NCBI GenBank assembly: GCA_022432975.1
Contig: CM039505.1
Location: forward strand, 52,303,749-52,367,748
From: Begonia masoniana
Lineage: Eukaryota > Streptophyta > Magnoliopsida > Cucurbitales > Begoniaceae
DNA: 64,000 nt
Direction: 5' to 3'
The position numbers and the translations under genes were made by a program. Positions 24,101 through 35,275 of the stretch are shown here, piece after piece (position 1 is the stretch's first letter; every line of letters begins with the position of its first letter). The notes beneath the pieces were generated by a model. That model made no database searches, was not told where the DNA came from, and saw only the letters and a list, made by a program, of their open reading frames with translations.

Positions 24101-27100
24101 TATATCTTAAATTTAGTAATTTATCTTCTTTAGATAGATTGCGAGTCATGTCAGTTCACTAAGCATCATCGTTTGCCATCTTGTCCCAAACTTAATAAGC
24201 GAGTCAGTTTTTCATTTGAGTTAGTTCATTCGGATGTTCGGGGGCCATGTCCTGTTACGTCTCAGTATGATTTTAAATATTCTGTTACTTTTGTTGATGA
24301 TTATTCTCATGTAACCTGACTTTATTTAATGAAATCTCGTTCGGAATTATTTTTTCATTTTTGTGTCTCTGGTGCTGAGGTTAAAACTCAGTTTAATGTT
24401 TCTGTGCATACCTTGAGAAGTGATAATGCTAAAGAATATCTCTCTAACTCTTTTCATTCCTACATGATTCATAATGGTATCATTTATCAAACTTCGTGTG
24501 GTGACACACCATCTCAAAATGGCGTGGCAAAAAGGAAATACGGACACCTTGAAACAACAAGAGTTCTTTTATCTCAAATTGGCTTGTTTCTTAATCAATC
24601 GCATGCCCTGTTCTATTCTTAATGGTGAGATGCTTTGCAATATATTTTTTCCACTAAACCTTTGTTCCCTATTGAACTGAGAATATTTGGAAGTACATGT
24701 TTTGTTCGTGATATTCGCCCTCAAATTATAAAGTTAGATCCTAAATCACTAAAATACGGTTTTCTTGGGTACTCTCGTCTTAAAAAAGGATATAGATGTT
24801 TTTGTCCTATTATTAATCGATATCTTGTCTCAACTGCTGTTACATTATTAGAAAGTACTTCGTTTTTTTCTACATCCTCTATCAACGAAGGTCAGTGGGA
24901 GGATGATGATTTGTTGATCTACACTATTGTTCTTTCTACACCGGTTCAACCTCCTACACTCCAGGTCTATTCTCGTCAAACAAAGCCTCCAATTGCATGT
25001 CCTACACGAGCATCTTCATTGTCAGATCCAAATCCCCAATTATGATGATCTTCCAATTGCTCTAAAGGTAAAAGACAGTGCACTTACCCTATTTCTTCTT
25101 ATGTATCTTATGGTCATCTCTCAACTTCATCATATTTTTTTATTGCATCTTTTGACTCTATCTCTATTCCCAAAACCACTTATGAAGTCTTATCTCATCC
25201 TGGATGGCGTAGTGCTATGGTTGGCGAAATGAATGCTATAGATACAAATAGTATTTGAGATTTGGTAAACTTACCCAGTAGGTAAGAAAATTATTGGATG
25301 CAAATGGATATTTACAGTTAAGACAAATTTTGATGAGTCATTAAATAAGCTCAAAACTCAGTCTTGTAGCTAAAGGATATGCTCAAACTTATGGGGTAGA
25401 TTATTCTGATACATTCTCTCTTGTGGCTAAATTGACCTTCCGTTCTGTTATTTATTTCTACTGACAGCTACTTATAATTGGCCCTTATATCAATTAGATA
25501 TCAAAAATGTTTTTTTACTATGGTGATTTTTAGGAGGAAGTGTATATAGAGCAATCATCTGGGTTTGTTGCTTAGGGGAGTATGAAAAAATTTGTTATCT
25601 CCGCAAATCTTTGTATAACAGAGTCCAAGAGTTTGGTTCAGAAAATTTAGTCGAAAAGTTTGGAATGAAAAAATGTCAATCTGATCACTCTGTCTTCTAC
25701 AAACCATCGGAAGCTAGGCATCATTTTTCTGGTTGAATATGTTGGTGATATTGTCATTACTGGAAGTGATATTACAAGAATTTCAACTTTTTTCCATATT
25801 CGATTTCATACTAAAGATTTAGGAGTTTTGAAATTTTTTTAGATGTTGAGGTAACGCGGAGCAATAAAGACATTTTTTATTTTATTTCAATAGAAAATAT
25901 GTAATTGACTTATTAATCGAGACTGAAAAGTTGGGAGATAAACTAAGAAGTACCCTTATGATTTTAATCTGTAACTCACAAAAGATGGTCAATTACTGTA
26001 AAATCTCGAGAGATATAGAAGATTGGTGGGAAAGTTAAATTATCTCACTTGACTCGTCCCGATATTGCTTATCCTGTCAGTATCGTAAGTCAAGTCATGG
26101 CTTCTTCAATAGTGAACAACTGGACTGCTTCAGAGCAAATTCTACATAACTTAAAGGAAGCTCTTGGATATGGTATATTATATGAAAATCATGGGCATAC
26201 TATGCAGACTGCGCAAAATAAAAAACATATAGAAGATCAACTACGGGTTATTGTGTGTTTCTCGAAGGAAATCTGTTCTCATGGAAAAATAAGAAGCAAA
26301 AGGTTTTGTCTCGATTCAGTGCAGAATCCGAATACAAGACTATGACTCAAGCTGCATGTGAAATTATGTGGGAATATCAATTGTTGGAAGTTGGCCTTAA
26401 GACTCTATTACCAACAAAATTATTGTGATAACCAATCTACTATTCATATTACCTCGAATTCTGTGTTTCACGAGCGCACTAAACATTTTGAAATTGATTG
26501 TCACTTCATTCGTGAAAAAATACAAGAACATAAAATTTCTACAAGATATGTGAATTCCAGAGACGAAGTTGAAGATTTATTCACAAAAGTTCTGAATGGA
26601 AGTGGGTAAATTATCTTTGTAAAAAGGTTGGTCATGATTGACATTTATGTTTCAACTTGAAGGGGAGTATTAAGATTGTGTAAATATTAAATTGATATTT
26701 TCTAATTAAATGAGACTTGATTTTATATTGAATTAAGAATTAGTTTCTTTATATATTAGTTTTTTATTTACATTTCAAGTTTGTGAATAATGTATTTAGC
26801 ATATGAATGAAAAACACAGAGAATTATTCTCTTCAACACTCTTAATAACATGTACTATCTAAGCAACAACTAATTTCCGATCTTACCAACTAATTTCTTG
26901 TTTTTGTTGTTCTTAGAGTTTACATCCGCCAATTTTAATCTTCCTTCAAAGCAAGGAGCGCGCAAAGGAGCTTTACAGTGAGCTAGTTCATGACAACATT
27001 AGAGTTGATGTCATACATGCTGATTTAACTCAGGCACAGGTATTCATTGATGTCAATAATTGAACCCTTGTTAACTGGGATGTCTTTCTGCATGCTGATA

Positions 27101-27829
27101 TCTCCAATAATATTCCTAATCTGCCATATGATTGCAGCGAGAAGATGCTATCAATGGCTTCAGAGCCGGAAAATCATGGATTTTGATTGCTACTGATGTC
27201 ATTGCTCGGGGTATGGATTTTAAGGCGATAAACTGTGTCATTAACTATGACTTTCCTAATTCTTCAGCTGCTTACATTCACAGAATAGGTATGTAGCTTA
27301 AACTTGTTAGTGCTTTCTATGTTTATGATAAATAAGGGTGGTCATGTTGAGTTGGCTAGTTTATACATTAAAGTTCCTTCAATTTGGTAGACATTTACTA
27401 TTGATCTTTGATCTCTAATTTCATCAAAATATAATCTATTTCTGGAAATGGAAAGTTCATTCTCTTCTTCTTCAAACATAAATTATTTGCAATTACAGGT
27501 TTTGGCATTTACTAGAATAGCAATGAACGATTTCTGTTAGGTGATGAAAGCACATAACTGAGTTAACTGAAACTGAGAAAACGTTATCTTCAGGTCGATC
27601 AGGAAGAGCAGGGAGGAGTGGAGAGGCCATTACTTTGTATACGGAGGAGGATATTCCATTTTTGCGTAACATTGCAAATGTGATGGAAGCTTCGGGCTGC
27701 GAGGTTCCGTCTTGGATCACAGCATTACCCAAAAAGAAGTGGAGAAAGCATAGGCCAAAAAGAGAGACTATTTCAACAGAACCAAAAGATGAGGAAGAGG
27801 TGATAGCCAAGGGTACTGAAAATGAATAA
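20350..27829 (+). CDS. RH57: DEAD-box ATP-dependent RNA helicase 57 (Rok1-type)
   Basis: Twelve exons give 543 residues without a break: 20350-20427, 20537-20663, 20748-20875, 20969-21060, 21393-21489, 21682-21762, 21835-22067, 22418-22612, 22699-22789, 26917-27039, 27138-27288, 27594-27829. Helicase motifs appear in order: Q motif region [13 protein letters not shown], Walker [19 protein letters not shown] in place of DEAD, SAT, then [11 protein letters not shown] and [11 protein letters not shown] in the C-terminal lobe. The C-terminus is Lys-rich. The family is related to yeast Rok1 and acts in small-subunit rRNA maturation in the nucleolus. Intron 9 has grown to 4.1 kb because of a copia insertion; flanking splice sites look sound. 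Its promoter and first exons are duplicated immediately upstream. IQD follows in the same direction, as in Arabidopsis (At3g09720/At3g09710). Confidence 0.93.
22871..23057 (+). repeat. Left LTR of the copia element
   Basis: Starts TGTTAAG and ends ATAACA. Preceded by TGTAC, the probable target duplication, and followed by the primer-binding site. Confidence 0.85.
26668..26850 (+). repeat. Right LTR of the copia element
   Basis: Starts TATTAAG directly after the polypurine tract and ends AATAACA. It differs from the left LTR by roughly 20-25 substitutions and small gaps. It is followed by TGTAC. Similarity to the left side continues a little past this end (tatctaagcaacaa), so the exact boundary is slightly uncertain. 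Confidence 0.83.
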
Positions 27830-28009
27830 TTTAAGTTTTTGTTTACTACAGCTAGGAATGCTTTGCTTTATTTATTTGTTTTTGTTGTTATACGAAAAGA
27901 TGATTGTTAACGTTACATTACTGAACTGTTGGAGGAAGACATTTTTTGGCCTGTTATTCAAAATGGAATGATAATGAAATTGATGGGTTTTATATTTATT
28001 ATTATTATT

Positions 28010-28273
28010 TTAAAACTCGGTGACAGTTGTGATCTTAAGCACGAGTCTCGTTGAATATGAGCCCCCTTGGACTTGAATTCTCATGTTGAAGTTATTGAAG
28101 TTATAGATAGGCGTTTGGTTTTCCTCTGAGAATTTTACAGACCCAGATGCTGAAATGAACACAACCCAATCACCGAAATCCTCCACTTGGCCGGAATGTT
28201 CAACGGCTACGACATCTGGTTGTTCATCGAGCTTGGGGAAATCCAGTATGAAATGCTTTCTCTCTGTTTCCAT
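28010..28273 (-). other. Unrecognised 87-codon open frame (possible gene fragment)
   Basis: Begins at an ATG and reads protein-like (METERKHFILDFPKLDEQ, then an acidic and aromatic stretch) before a stop directly followed by an A/T-rich TAA/ATT run that looks like a tail. I do not recognise it. It overlaps no known gene and conflicts with a plus-strand reading of the neighbouring DNA. It may be a retroposed gene scrap or chance. Confidence 0.25.
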
Positions 28274-28281
28274 TTCTTTAA

Positions 28282-28578
28282 TATCATGTCATCCACGGAC
28301 ATTTAGCTATCTTATGGTGCTGTTGCAGACAGTGTGTTCAGGACACTGGCAATGGCGGATCTGGGAGTAAAGAAGGTGATAATGGAAGGAGCCGTCAGCG
28401 ATTCTTGGAGACTGATTGGTTGGCATTTGAGACAAATGAAGAACCATACAAAATAGATTCAAACATTTTCGAGCCTCATCAGCAGACCGGGATGGCCCTA
28501 CCAGACTCGCTGAATCAACGCCCCGGTTGGATCCGACCTGCCTTGGGGTGGACCAAAGGCCAGGGCCACCCTAAATAG
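28282..28578 (+). other. Unrecognised 98-codon open frame, possible terminal exon
   Basis: Open from 28282 to a TAG at 28578, without an obvious start. The part after a plausible acceptor near 28332 reads like a real hydrophilic protein end (DTGNGGSGSKEGDNGRSRQR, then FLETDWLAFETNEEPYKIDS). No upstream exon could be attached with confidence and I cannot name a family. It could be an exon captured by a transposon. Confidence 0.3.
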
Positions 28579-29825
28579 AGTGGTTCGAGATCATGTAGTC
28601 TCACTATTTCAACTTATTTGGGTTGATTTTTGCTGAAAGGGTATAATTATATAAGATATTTCAAACAAATTTACAAAATAAAATGATCCACAAAAGTTTG
28701 AAGGCAATATACATTGTCATGTTGGGTTGCCAATGAACAGGCCTATTATTAAGTAAAATGAGAAGAATCCCCCACCTTCTACAATTATTGGCTTCACTTT
28801 AACTTTAATCACTAGTTTCAAGATTGTACCTTTAACATTTATTTATTTCTTAATTAATATTTGATTATCTCCCTCTCATCTACTCAACTGTAATCTGTAA
28901 TGGGTAGCAAAGATACTTGTTTGTATATTCTGAAAATCAGCGATAATCAAAAACCATTTGGTCAAATGTAAAAAGTGTTGTCAAAAGCAATTTGACTGCA
29001 GGAGAAGAAGAGCGGGCGTTGGGGAGAGAGTGAAGAAAGGAGGAAGAAGACGCAGAAGAGAAGCTTTGAAAGGTGGAGAGGGAGCATCTGATCTGATCTT
29101 TAAAGCCAGCGAATATGGATTTTTCGGTGTCTGTAATTGTTTATTTCAGTGGGTCCCTATCACTTCTTTCTCCTACCTCGAGAACTGGGTCCACATTAGC
29201 GAAACCCAGCTAATCTTTTTCTTTCTCATATTCCTCCCTCCCTCCCATCATCATTGAAAGCTTCTTCCAGAGATCTCATGTTTTGGTTGTTGGTCCATTT
29301 TTTGAAGTCGGTGAGCCATTTTGTATCTTCCCACTTTCTTTACAGCTGGTTTTTGTCGATCTCTCCTCTGTAGTTCTGATCTTCTGCTTCCGCCATTGAT
29401 TTGCAGGTTTTCTTTATCGAGCATTTGTGGAAATCTTTACTTTAGTGAGTTCGCCATCTGGGTTTTGCAGCACTTTGATTTGAACTGAAGCCCTGTTATT
29501 CTCAGGTTAGTTGCTGAAGATTGTCAGCATTTTATCAATTGAATTTTCTAAACTTCCTCGGATTGACTAAACGTACGAGTTTTTGTGGTAGGAATTGTAA
29601 AGTTTCTGTTTTCCGAGCTCACCCAGTTAGTCTTAATCCAGAATATTAGATCTGTCTTGTCTTTTGACGTTTTGCATTTCTTAGATAAATTATAGTGACT
29701 GCTTGATGACGTACAAATCCATGGAGGTCGTGAAAATGAAATTGTGATCCATACTTTGCTGCTGAGATTTGAAATTTCTAAATTTTCTTCTGTGTAGGAA
29801 GATCTAGTGGAGTGATAAGAAGGAA

Positions 29826-31955
29826 ATGGGAGGGAAGGGAAATTGGTTTTCTTCTGTAAAGAAAGCTCTCAGCCCTGAGGCCAAAGAGAAGAAAGATCAG
29901 GTCTGAAAAACTTCTACTTAGATTAGTTTTTCTCAATAAACACTGTCACTCTTGGAGAAATTTAGACATTTGGTGAGTTTTTAAATACTTTGAGTTGCAA
30001 TTATTCCAGAATTCCAAATCGAAGAAGAAATGGTTCGGAAACAAAAACAGTCCGATCCGGAATCTACACCTTCGGAGAATGTGGCCACCCCTCCTCCTCC
30101 CCAGCCAGAAGATGTGAATTTAAGCAGTGTTGTCAACGAAGAGAATGATTGTGCTTGCTCTGTTGAAGTTCCTACTTCTCCACCAGTGACAACCTCGGCT
30201 GCCGAAACTGAAGTTGCTGCCACTGAAAATGTTCCAGACATCATCCAACCAGCCCCGAAAGCTCAATTTATCGGAAAATCGAGGGAAGAAGTGGCAGCAA
30301 TCAAGATCCAAACGGCACTTCGAGGATATCTGGTAGTCTTTTTAGAACACTTTCTGATTTGCCTTTTCATTTTCATAAATAACCCAAATTAAAAACGAAT
30401 TGAGTTTGAATGAATTTTAGTTTAGTGATTGTTGGAGTTTAACGATCGAATTCTTTTGGGTCGGATCAATGAGTTTGCACTACATATCTCTTTTTACCTT
30501 TTTTGTATTCTATAAATTTATGTAAACTTAAGTTGCAAAACTCGCTGTTGTGTTTTGATTTTCATATATTTAAATTCTCCTCTGCATGTAGTTTTTTCTC
30601 AAAAAATTTTTTCCGCGTAATCTCAATGTTCTCTTTTTATTTTTTTGGTTTATTATTTGATTTCTAAGTGCGATGTTATCATAATTTTAGGCAAGAAGGG
30701 CATTGCGGGCTTTAAGAGGATTGGTGAGGCTTAAAACATTGATGGAAGGTTCGGTTGTGAAACGGCAAGCTGCAAATACTCTTCGATGCATGCAAACCCT
30801 TTCGCGAGTTCAGTCTCAAATTCGTTTCAGGAGGATCCGGATGCTAGAAGAGAATCAAGCTCTTCAAAAACAACTTCTACAAAAACACGCTAAAGAGCTG
30901 GAGAATTTTCGGGTCTTTTTTTAATGCCTTTCCTTCATCGTTTTTGTTCGACTACAAGCCTATGCACGATTCGTTTCAAACTCAAATCCCTAGGCCTTTT
31001 CTGAAGATTAGTAATCACTGTTAATTTTTTAATTTGTATTTAACAGATGGGGGAGGAATGGGATGACAGCCTGCAGTCAAAGGAGCAAATTGAAGCTAAT
31101 CTACTAAGCAAATATGAGGCTGCTATGAGAAGAGAGAGAGCATTGGCTTATTCATTCTCCCATCAGGTGATTTGTCTCTCTCATCACTTTCCCACTGGAT
31201 TTTATTTAAACTCAAACTAAATCTAATGTTTTGAATCTTACATAATTGATATTGGATTACAGCAAACCTGGAAAAATTCTTCAAGATCTGTAAATCCAAT
31301 GTTTATGGATCCAAGCAATCCCACCTGGGGTTGGAGCTGGTTAGAACGATGGACGGCAGCCCGGCCATGGGAAAGTCGGGAAGAAAAGGAGCAGAATAAC
31401 GAGAACTCATCTGTAAAGAGCGTAAGGCGTGGCATTTCTCCAGGAGAGATAAGCAAGTCTTATACAAAATACCAACTAAATGCTGAAGCAAACTCCCCGA
31501 CGGCTAGTGTAAAGGCAAACAATTCAACTTTCGAGTCCCCTTTGACTCCTTCCAAGCCTGCATTGCCTGTATCAACTAGAAAAATGAAGCCCCCCAGCCC
31601 CAGAAGTTGCTTGGGTCTAGAAGATGACTCGAAGAGCATAGCTAGTTTGCAGTCAGAACGTGTTCGGAGGCATAGCATGGGTGCGGGATCAGTGAGGGAC
31701 GATGAGAGCATAGCTAGCTCTTCGGCAGTGCCTAGCTACATGACCCCAACTGAATCTGCAAGAGCCAAATCCAAATCGCAAAGCCCTTTCGCAATGGAGA
31801 AGGCCGAAACAGTAGAAAAAGTATCACCAATCCCCACTAAGAAGCGACTTTCATTTACGACTTCTGCCGCCCTACCAAGGCGGCACTCGGGTCCGCCGAA
31901 GATCGAAAGCAGCTTCAACGCAGAAGCCCAATTAAGCAATGGTGTAAGTGCATAA
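29826..31955 (+). CDS. IQD2: IQ67-domain calmodulin-binding protein (IQD1/IQD2 clade), one frame break
   Basis: Five exons: 29826-29900, 30010-30332, 30691-30912, 31047-31166, 31263-31955. The start MGGKGNWFSSVKKALSP is the standard IQD N-terminus. The IQ67 domain (AAIKIQTALRGYL joined to ARRALRALRGLVRL and onward) spans exons 2-3 with the family's conserved intron inside it. It should bind calmodulin through IQ motifs and act as a microtubule or nuclear scaffold. Exon 4-5 carry the family block FMDPSNPTWGWSWLERW and a DUF4005-like C-terminus. Exon lengths sum to one short of a multiple of three. Exon 2 begins in the expected frame (NSKSKKKWFG) and then shifts within an A-rich run at 30037-30050. 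As written, the protein ends early. With the family frame it would be 477 residues. A sequencing or assembly slip is the simplest explanation. Confidence 0.9.
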
Positions 31956-32621
31956 TTGTATCGACACGGAGAAAAAAAAAGGTGATTGATTTTATGGAAC
32001 TTGTATTTTTCTTACAGTTTTTTTTTTCTTTCATTGCATTTGAAAATGTTTTTTCAGGTGAGTTGTGGATAGCCATGAGGTGATTGCTTTTGTACTATCT
32101 TGTCCAATCTCTACTTATTATCATGTATTCTTTCTTCATAGTGTTGATTCTATGATGATCAAACTATTAAATTTGACGATGATCAATAATCCCCTTGTAT
32201 TATTCAATTCAACATTTTGTTCGTTTGGATTTGGTTGTCACAGCTTCGTTGGATGAACTGCATTGATCATATCGACCAAAAAAGAAACGGTAGGTACAAC
32301 TAGTATGCGATCTGTCAACCATCACCCTGTAAAAGTCGGATAAGTTTATCTTTAGTCATTGAGTTGTTCTAAAGGATCAAAACAGCTAACTATAAATGGA
32401 GTTCTATGTCGGATTTCTGTAAAATACTCGTTTGGAATCCATATATGGTAATAGAAACTGCATGAAATTTCGCATCCCGAGCTTCAAATTCAAGATGGGA
32501 GGAGAAATTCTGTGGTATATACAAACAACATATGCAGGAGAAAGAAAATCTTAGTTATCTTCTGATATGTATCTGTAATCTTCAAGTATGATGATCGGCA
32601 AATAGGCAACTTAGTCTTCTC
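31956..32621. other. Convergent 3' region between IQD and the alpha/beta hydrolase
   Basis: The two genes converge here, so the 0.67 kb should hold both 3' UTRs. No gene or repeat is seen. Confidence 0.6.
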
Positions 32622-32625
32622 TCAC

Positions 32626-35275
32626 TCATTCAGAAGGAGCAGCTTCCATTGTTTGTTTAGGTGTTCCGAAAAGGGTAGAAAATATTTTTCTGTGGCATTC
32701 GTCGCAGAAATAGAAAAACGAGAAATGCCCTTCATTTGGGAGTCTATGTACGAAGGCTTCGGGAAGAACTCGGCTAATATAATTGTCATCGCGGGTGGAG
32801 TCACTTGGTCATCCATTCCCTGTTTGAAGTAGTTCAAATTATTTTACATAACTATCTCAAACTAAGTCTTTCTAGAAAATAGCAACGGGAAAATGATATT
32901 TTGATAATATTTTCGTTTCGATTATCCTGGAAAGTGTCTGTAGATCCGAGATGAGTAGAGAGCCTAGTCGAGATTATAATTTTTTATGCTTGAACGAAGA
33001 AGAGGCAATGCGAAACAGAAGACATATTTATAGTTACTCACCTGCCATATGTGAATGGGGCCGGAAAATCCAGCTGATTCGCACTCTGCTTGGCTATACA
33101 TTGATCTGAGCCAAGGAAGTATACCTTTTCTATTACATTTCTTCTGCACTCGAAGATCGGATAAGCTGAAACCCCAATGTGACACCTGCAACACTGCTTC
33201 CTCTATGAAGGGTTTCACGTTTCTCTGACGAATCGACTCCTCCACGTTTCGATACCAGAAATCCTCGAAAAGTTTCTCTTGTATTAAGGCTTCATCCTAA
33301 GCATATATCAAGGTTGAGTTGTATCAATGGATATGAGTTCTACTCTAGCATATATCAATAACCATCTCTTACTTAGGAACTTACCCTCTTTCCGAGAGAC
33401 AGAGACAACGTTTTGTCAACTCGATCGTGTCTTTCGGAGAGGATGGTTTGATGAAAGAGGTAGGAGAGAAGTTTCGGAAATTTACGAGCCAAGATGTACA
33501 TCAACTTCCTTCTAGGCGTCCATTTTTCCCATGTTTCCTTCATTTCTTCCTTGGTCATGCTCGGCTCATAAGGATTGATCATAGGGGAAACCATGATTGC
33601 ACCTGCAAATTAGTAGACTCCCTGGAAATTACTTCCAATAAAACCAACAACTTTATTTAATATTGAGGAGAGACGACCGAAGAAAACTGCCTCCGCACGT
33701 GACCTCGCCATCATACGATAAAACAAGAGTAAAATATAATTTAAACATTAACATTTCGTGTGATTCACATATCAGACCGTAATTTTTTTTTATAAAAAGA
33801 ACTTTTATTGTCGTCAATTTATCTATTAAATCTAGCACATGTATATTAAGTTTTCTAGATTTCTAACATTTATGGTGATTTCAAACCCAATTTCGAATCT
33901 ATGGCCTGGAGAGGAGATCGACAAATCTCGAAAGAGGGTTAGAAAAGACCATAAGGAGTTAGAAATCGAGTTAAAAGAACTCATTGATTGAAAAACTTGG
34001 TATACACGTGCTAGATTTAATAGATAAATTATGGACAAGATCCAAATTGCTAATAGACTGAAAGGTAAATGTATATTTTATTTAATCTGTAAATGACCAC
34101 GAACGTTAGAGTCAAAATTGCAGTGTACCCGAAAAGAAACTAGATCACTAATTCTCACGAAGAATAAACACTATCATGACATGAAGGATACAGATGCTTA
34201 TCAAAGTGAGGATTGTAGATGAACCTGCAATTCTGTCCGGGATGTAACGGAGTGCAGCCCAGGCATGGTTGGCTCCGTCTGAGTAGCCCAGCACCCAGAA
34301 CTTGCCATGAACGCCGGTGGCATCAGCAAGGTGAAGCATATCAAATGCAGAGGAGTTAAGATTTCTCCTGGGATGAGGCTCACTCTCACCAAACCCAGGA
34401 AGATCATAAGTTATCAGACGAACCCCAAAATCTTCGAGCAATGATGTTTTCACTCCTGCCATACCTGTCACATAAAGTTGCAATAAGAATTCACATCAAA
34501 CCTCTCTTTCTATCTCCATCTGTATCTAAACAATGCCCGATTTTTACCTGCGAGTCGGGAGGAAAGAAACGAATGAGGAGCGATTATGGAGAATCGAGCT
34601 TGATCGGCCGCAACGCCCCGTTCATGATAAGCCAAATTTCTTCTGTCCGGTAGAAGTATAAGGCTGGCACTAGGAGGATGGATGAGCACCTTCTTCACCG
34701 CTCGAACCGAGTTGATGTATGTCGTATTTACATTTATGGCTGCACATTACATTTATGCAAAATTGACTAACTTGATCTTCAATAGAACATCTACTTTTTA
34801 GCTATCAGCGATTTAGATATTGTAATCTGAAGTTGAAAAATGCACAAACCTGCAAATGCGAGGACGATGATAAAGAATATCAGCGGCCATGCATACACAG
34901 GATCTCGGTCCTCCGGCAACAGCTCGTTCATAAACTTCAATCTGTCCGAGACTTTCGGCGCAAGGACCTCCGAACTTTTGGGCTATGAACGAATCCTCGG
35001 TGATCAAACTCTGTTGCAAAATGTCCTTACAACCTCTGCAAAATTCAAGAAGAATTTCAGCCCAAGCCACCGCATATCCCTTCACTTGCTCCTTCAAGCT
35101 TTCCGATCCATCCGACTCATTTTTCCGCAAATCCGTCGCTATGTTCCCACTTCTGATTGGCCCAGCAGCCGGGGAAGTCAATCTGATTGGATCGGCCGCG
35201 AATCGTATACCCGTGCCTTCGACCATAGTATGCAAGATCATCTCTCCACCCATTCGATCCCCTCAACTCCGACAT
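32626..35275 (-). CDS. Alpha/beta-hydrolase-fold membrane protein (At3g09690-like), three frame breaks
   Basis: Six exons on the minus strand: 35275-34850, 34739-34548, 34464-34225, 33602-33385, 33296-33042, 32819-32626. An N-terminal region and a single hydrophobic helix (end of exon 1, WPLIFFIIVLAFA in the second shifted frame) precede a hydrolase domain. In that domain TYDLPGFGES, the nucleophile-elbow region LGYSDGANHAW and HIWQGMDDQVTPP are seen. The elbow reads G-Y-S-D-G, so Ser is present. Substrate unknown. Conserved frame must change three times: one extra base near 35227, one extra near 34963, one missing A near 32783. The exon total of 1525 bases confirms a net +1. As written the gene would not make a full protein; corrected it would be 507 residues. 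It could be a young pseudogene, but splice sites are intact. Confidence 0.85.

Larger units (their letters stand above)
22871..26850 (+). mobile_element. Decayed Ty1/copia LTR retrotransposon in RH57 intron 9
   Basis: A sense-oriented element of about 4 kb. It has 187 and 183 bp LTRs (22871-23057 and 26668-26850), a tRNA-Met-like primer-binding site right after the left LTR (tggtatcttagc) and a polypurine tract (aaggggag) before the right LTR. TGTAC on both sides looks like the 5 bp target duplication. Order of remnants fits copia: gag zinc knuckle CX2CX4HX4C at about 23452-23493, protease [10 protein letters not shown] at 23711-23740, integrase 24139-24650, reverse transcriptase 25190-25900, RNase H 26049-26609. 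Stops and frame changes break every domain, and the RT catalytic YVDD reads YVGD near 25738. Most of gag upstream of the knuckle is missing. LTRs differ at many positions, so the insertion is old and dead. Confidence 0.92.
27830..29825. other. RH57-IQD intergenic region with unexplained open stretches
   Basis: Includes the RH57 3' UTR. Two opposing open frames of doubtful meaning lie at 28010-28273 (minus) and 28282-28578 (plus) and are listed separately. From about 28970 onward the DNA is purine-rich then C/T-rich and probably holds the IQD promoter and a spliced 5' UTR, with a plausible acceptor shortly before the IQD ATG. Confidence 0.5.
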
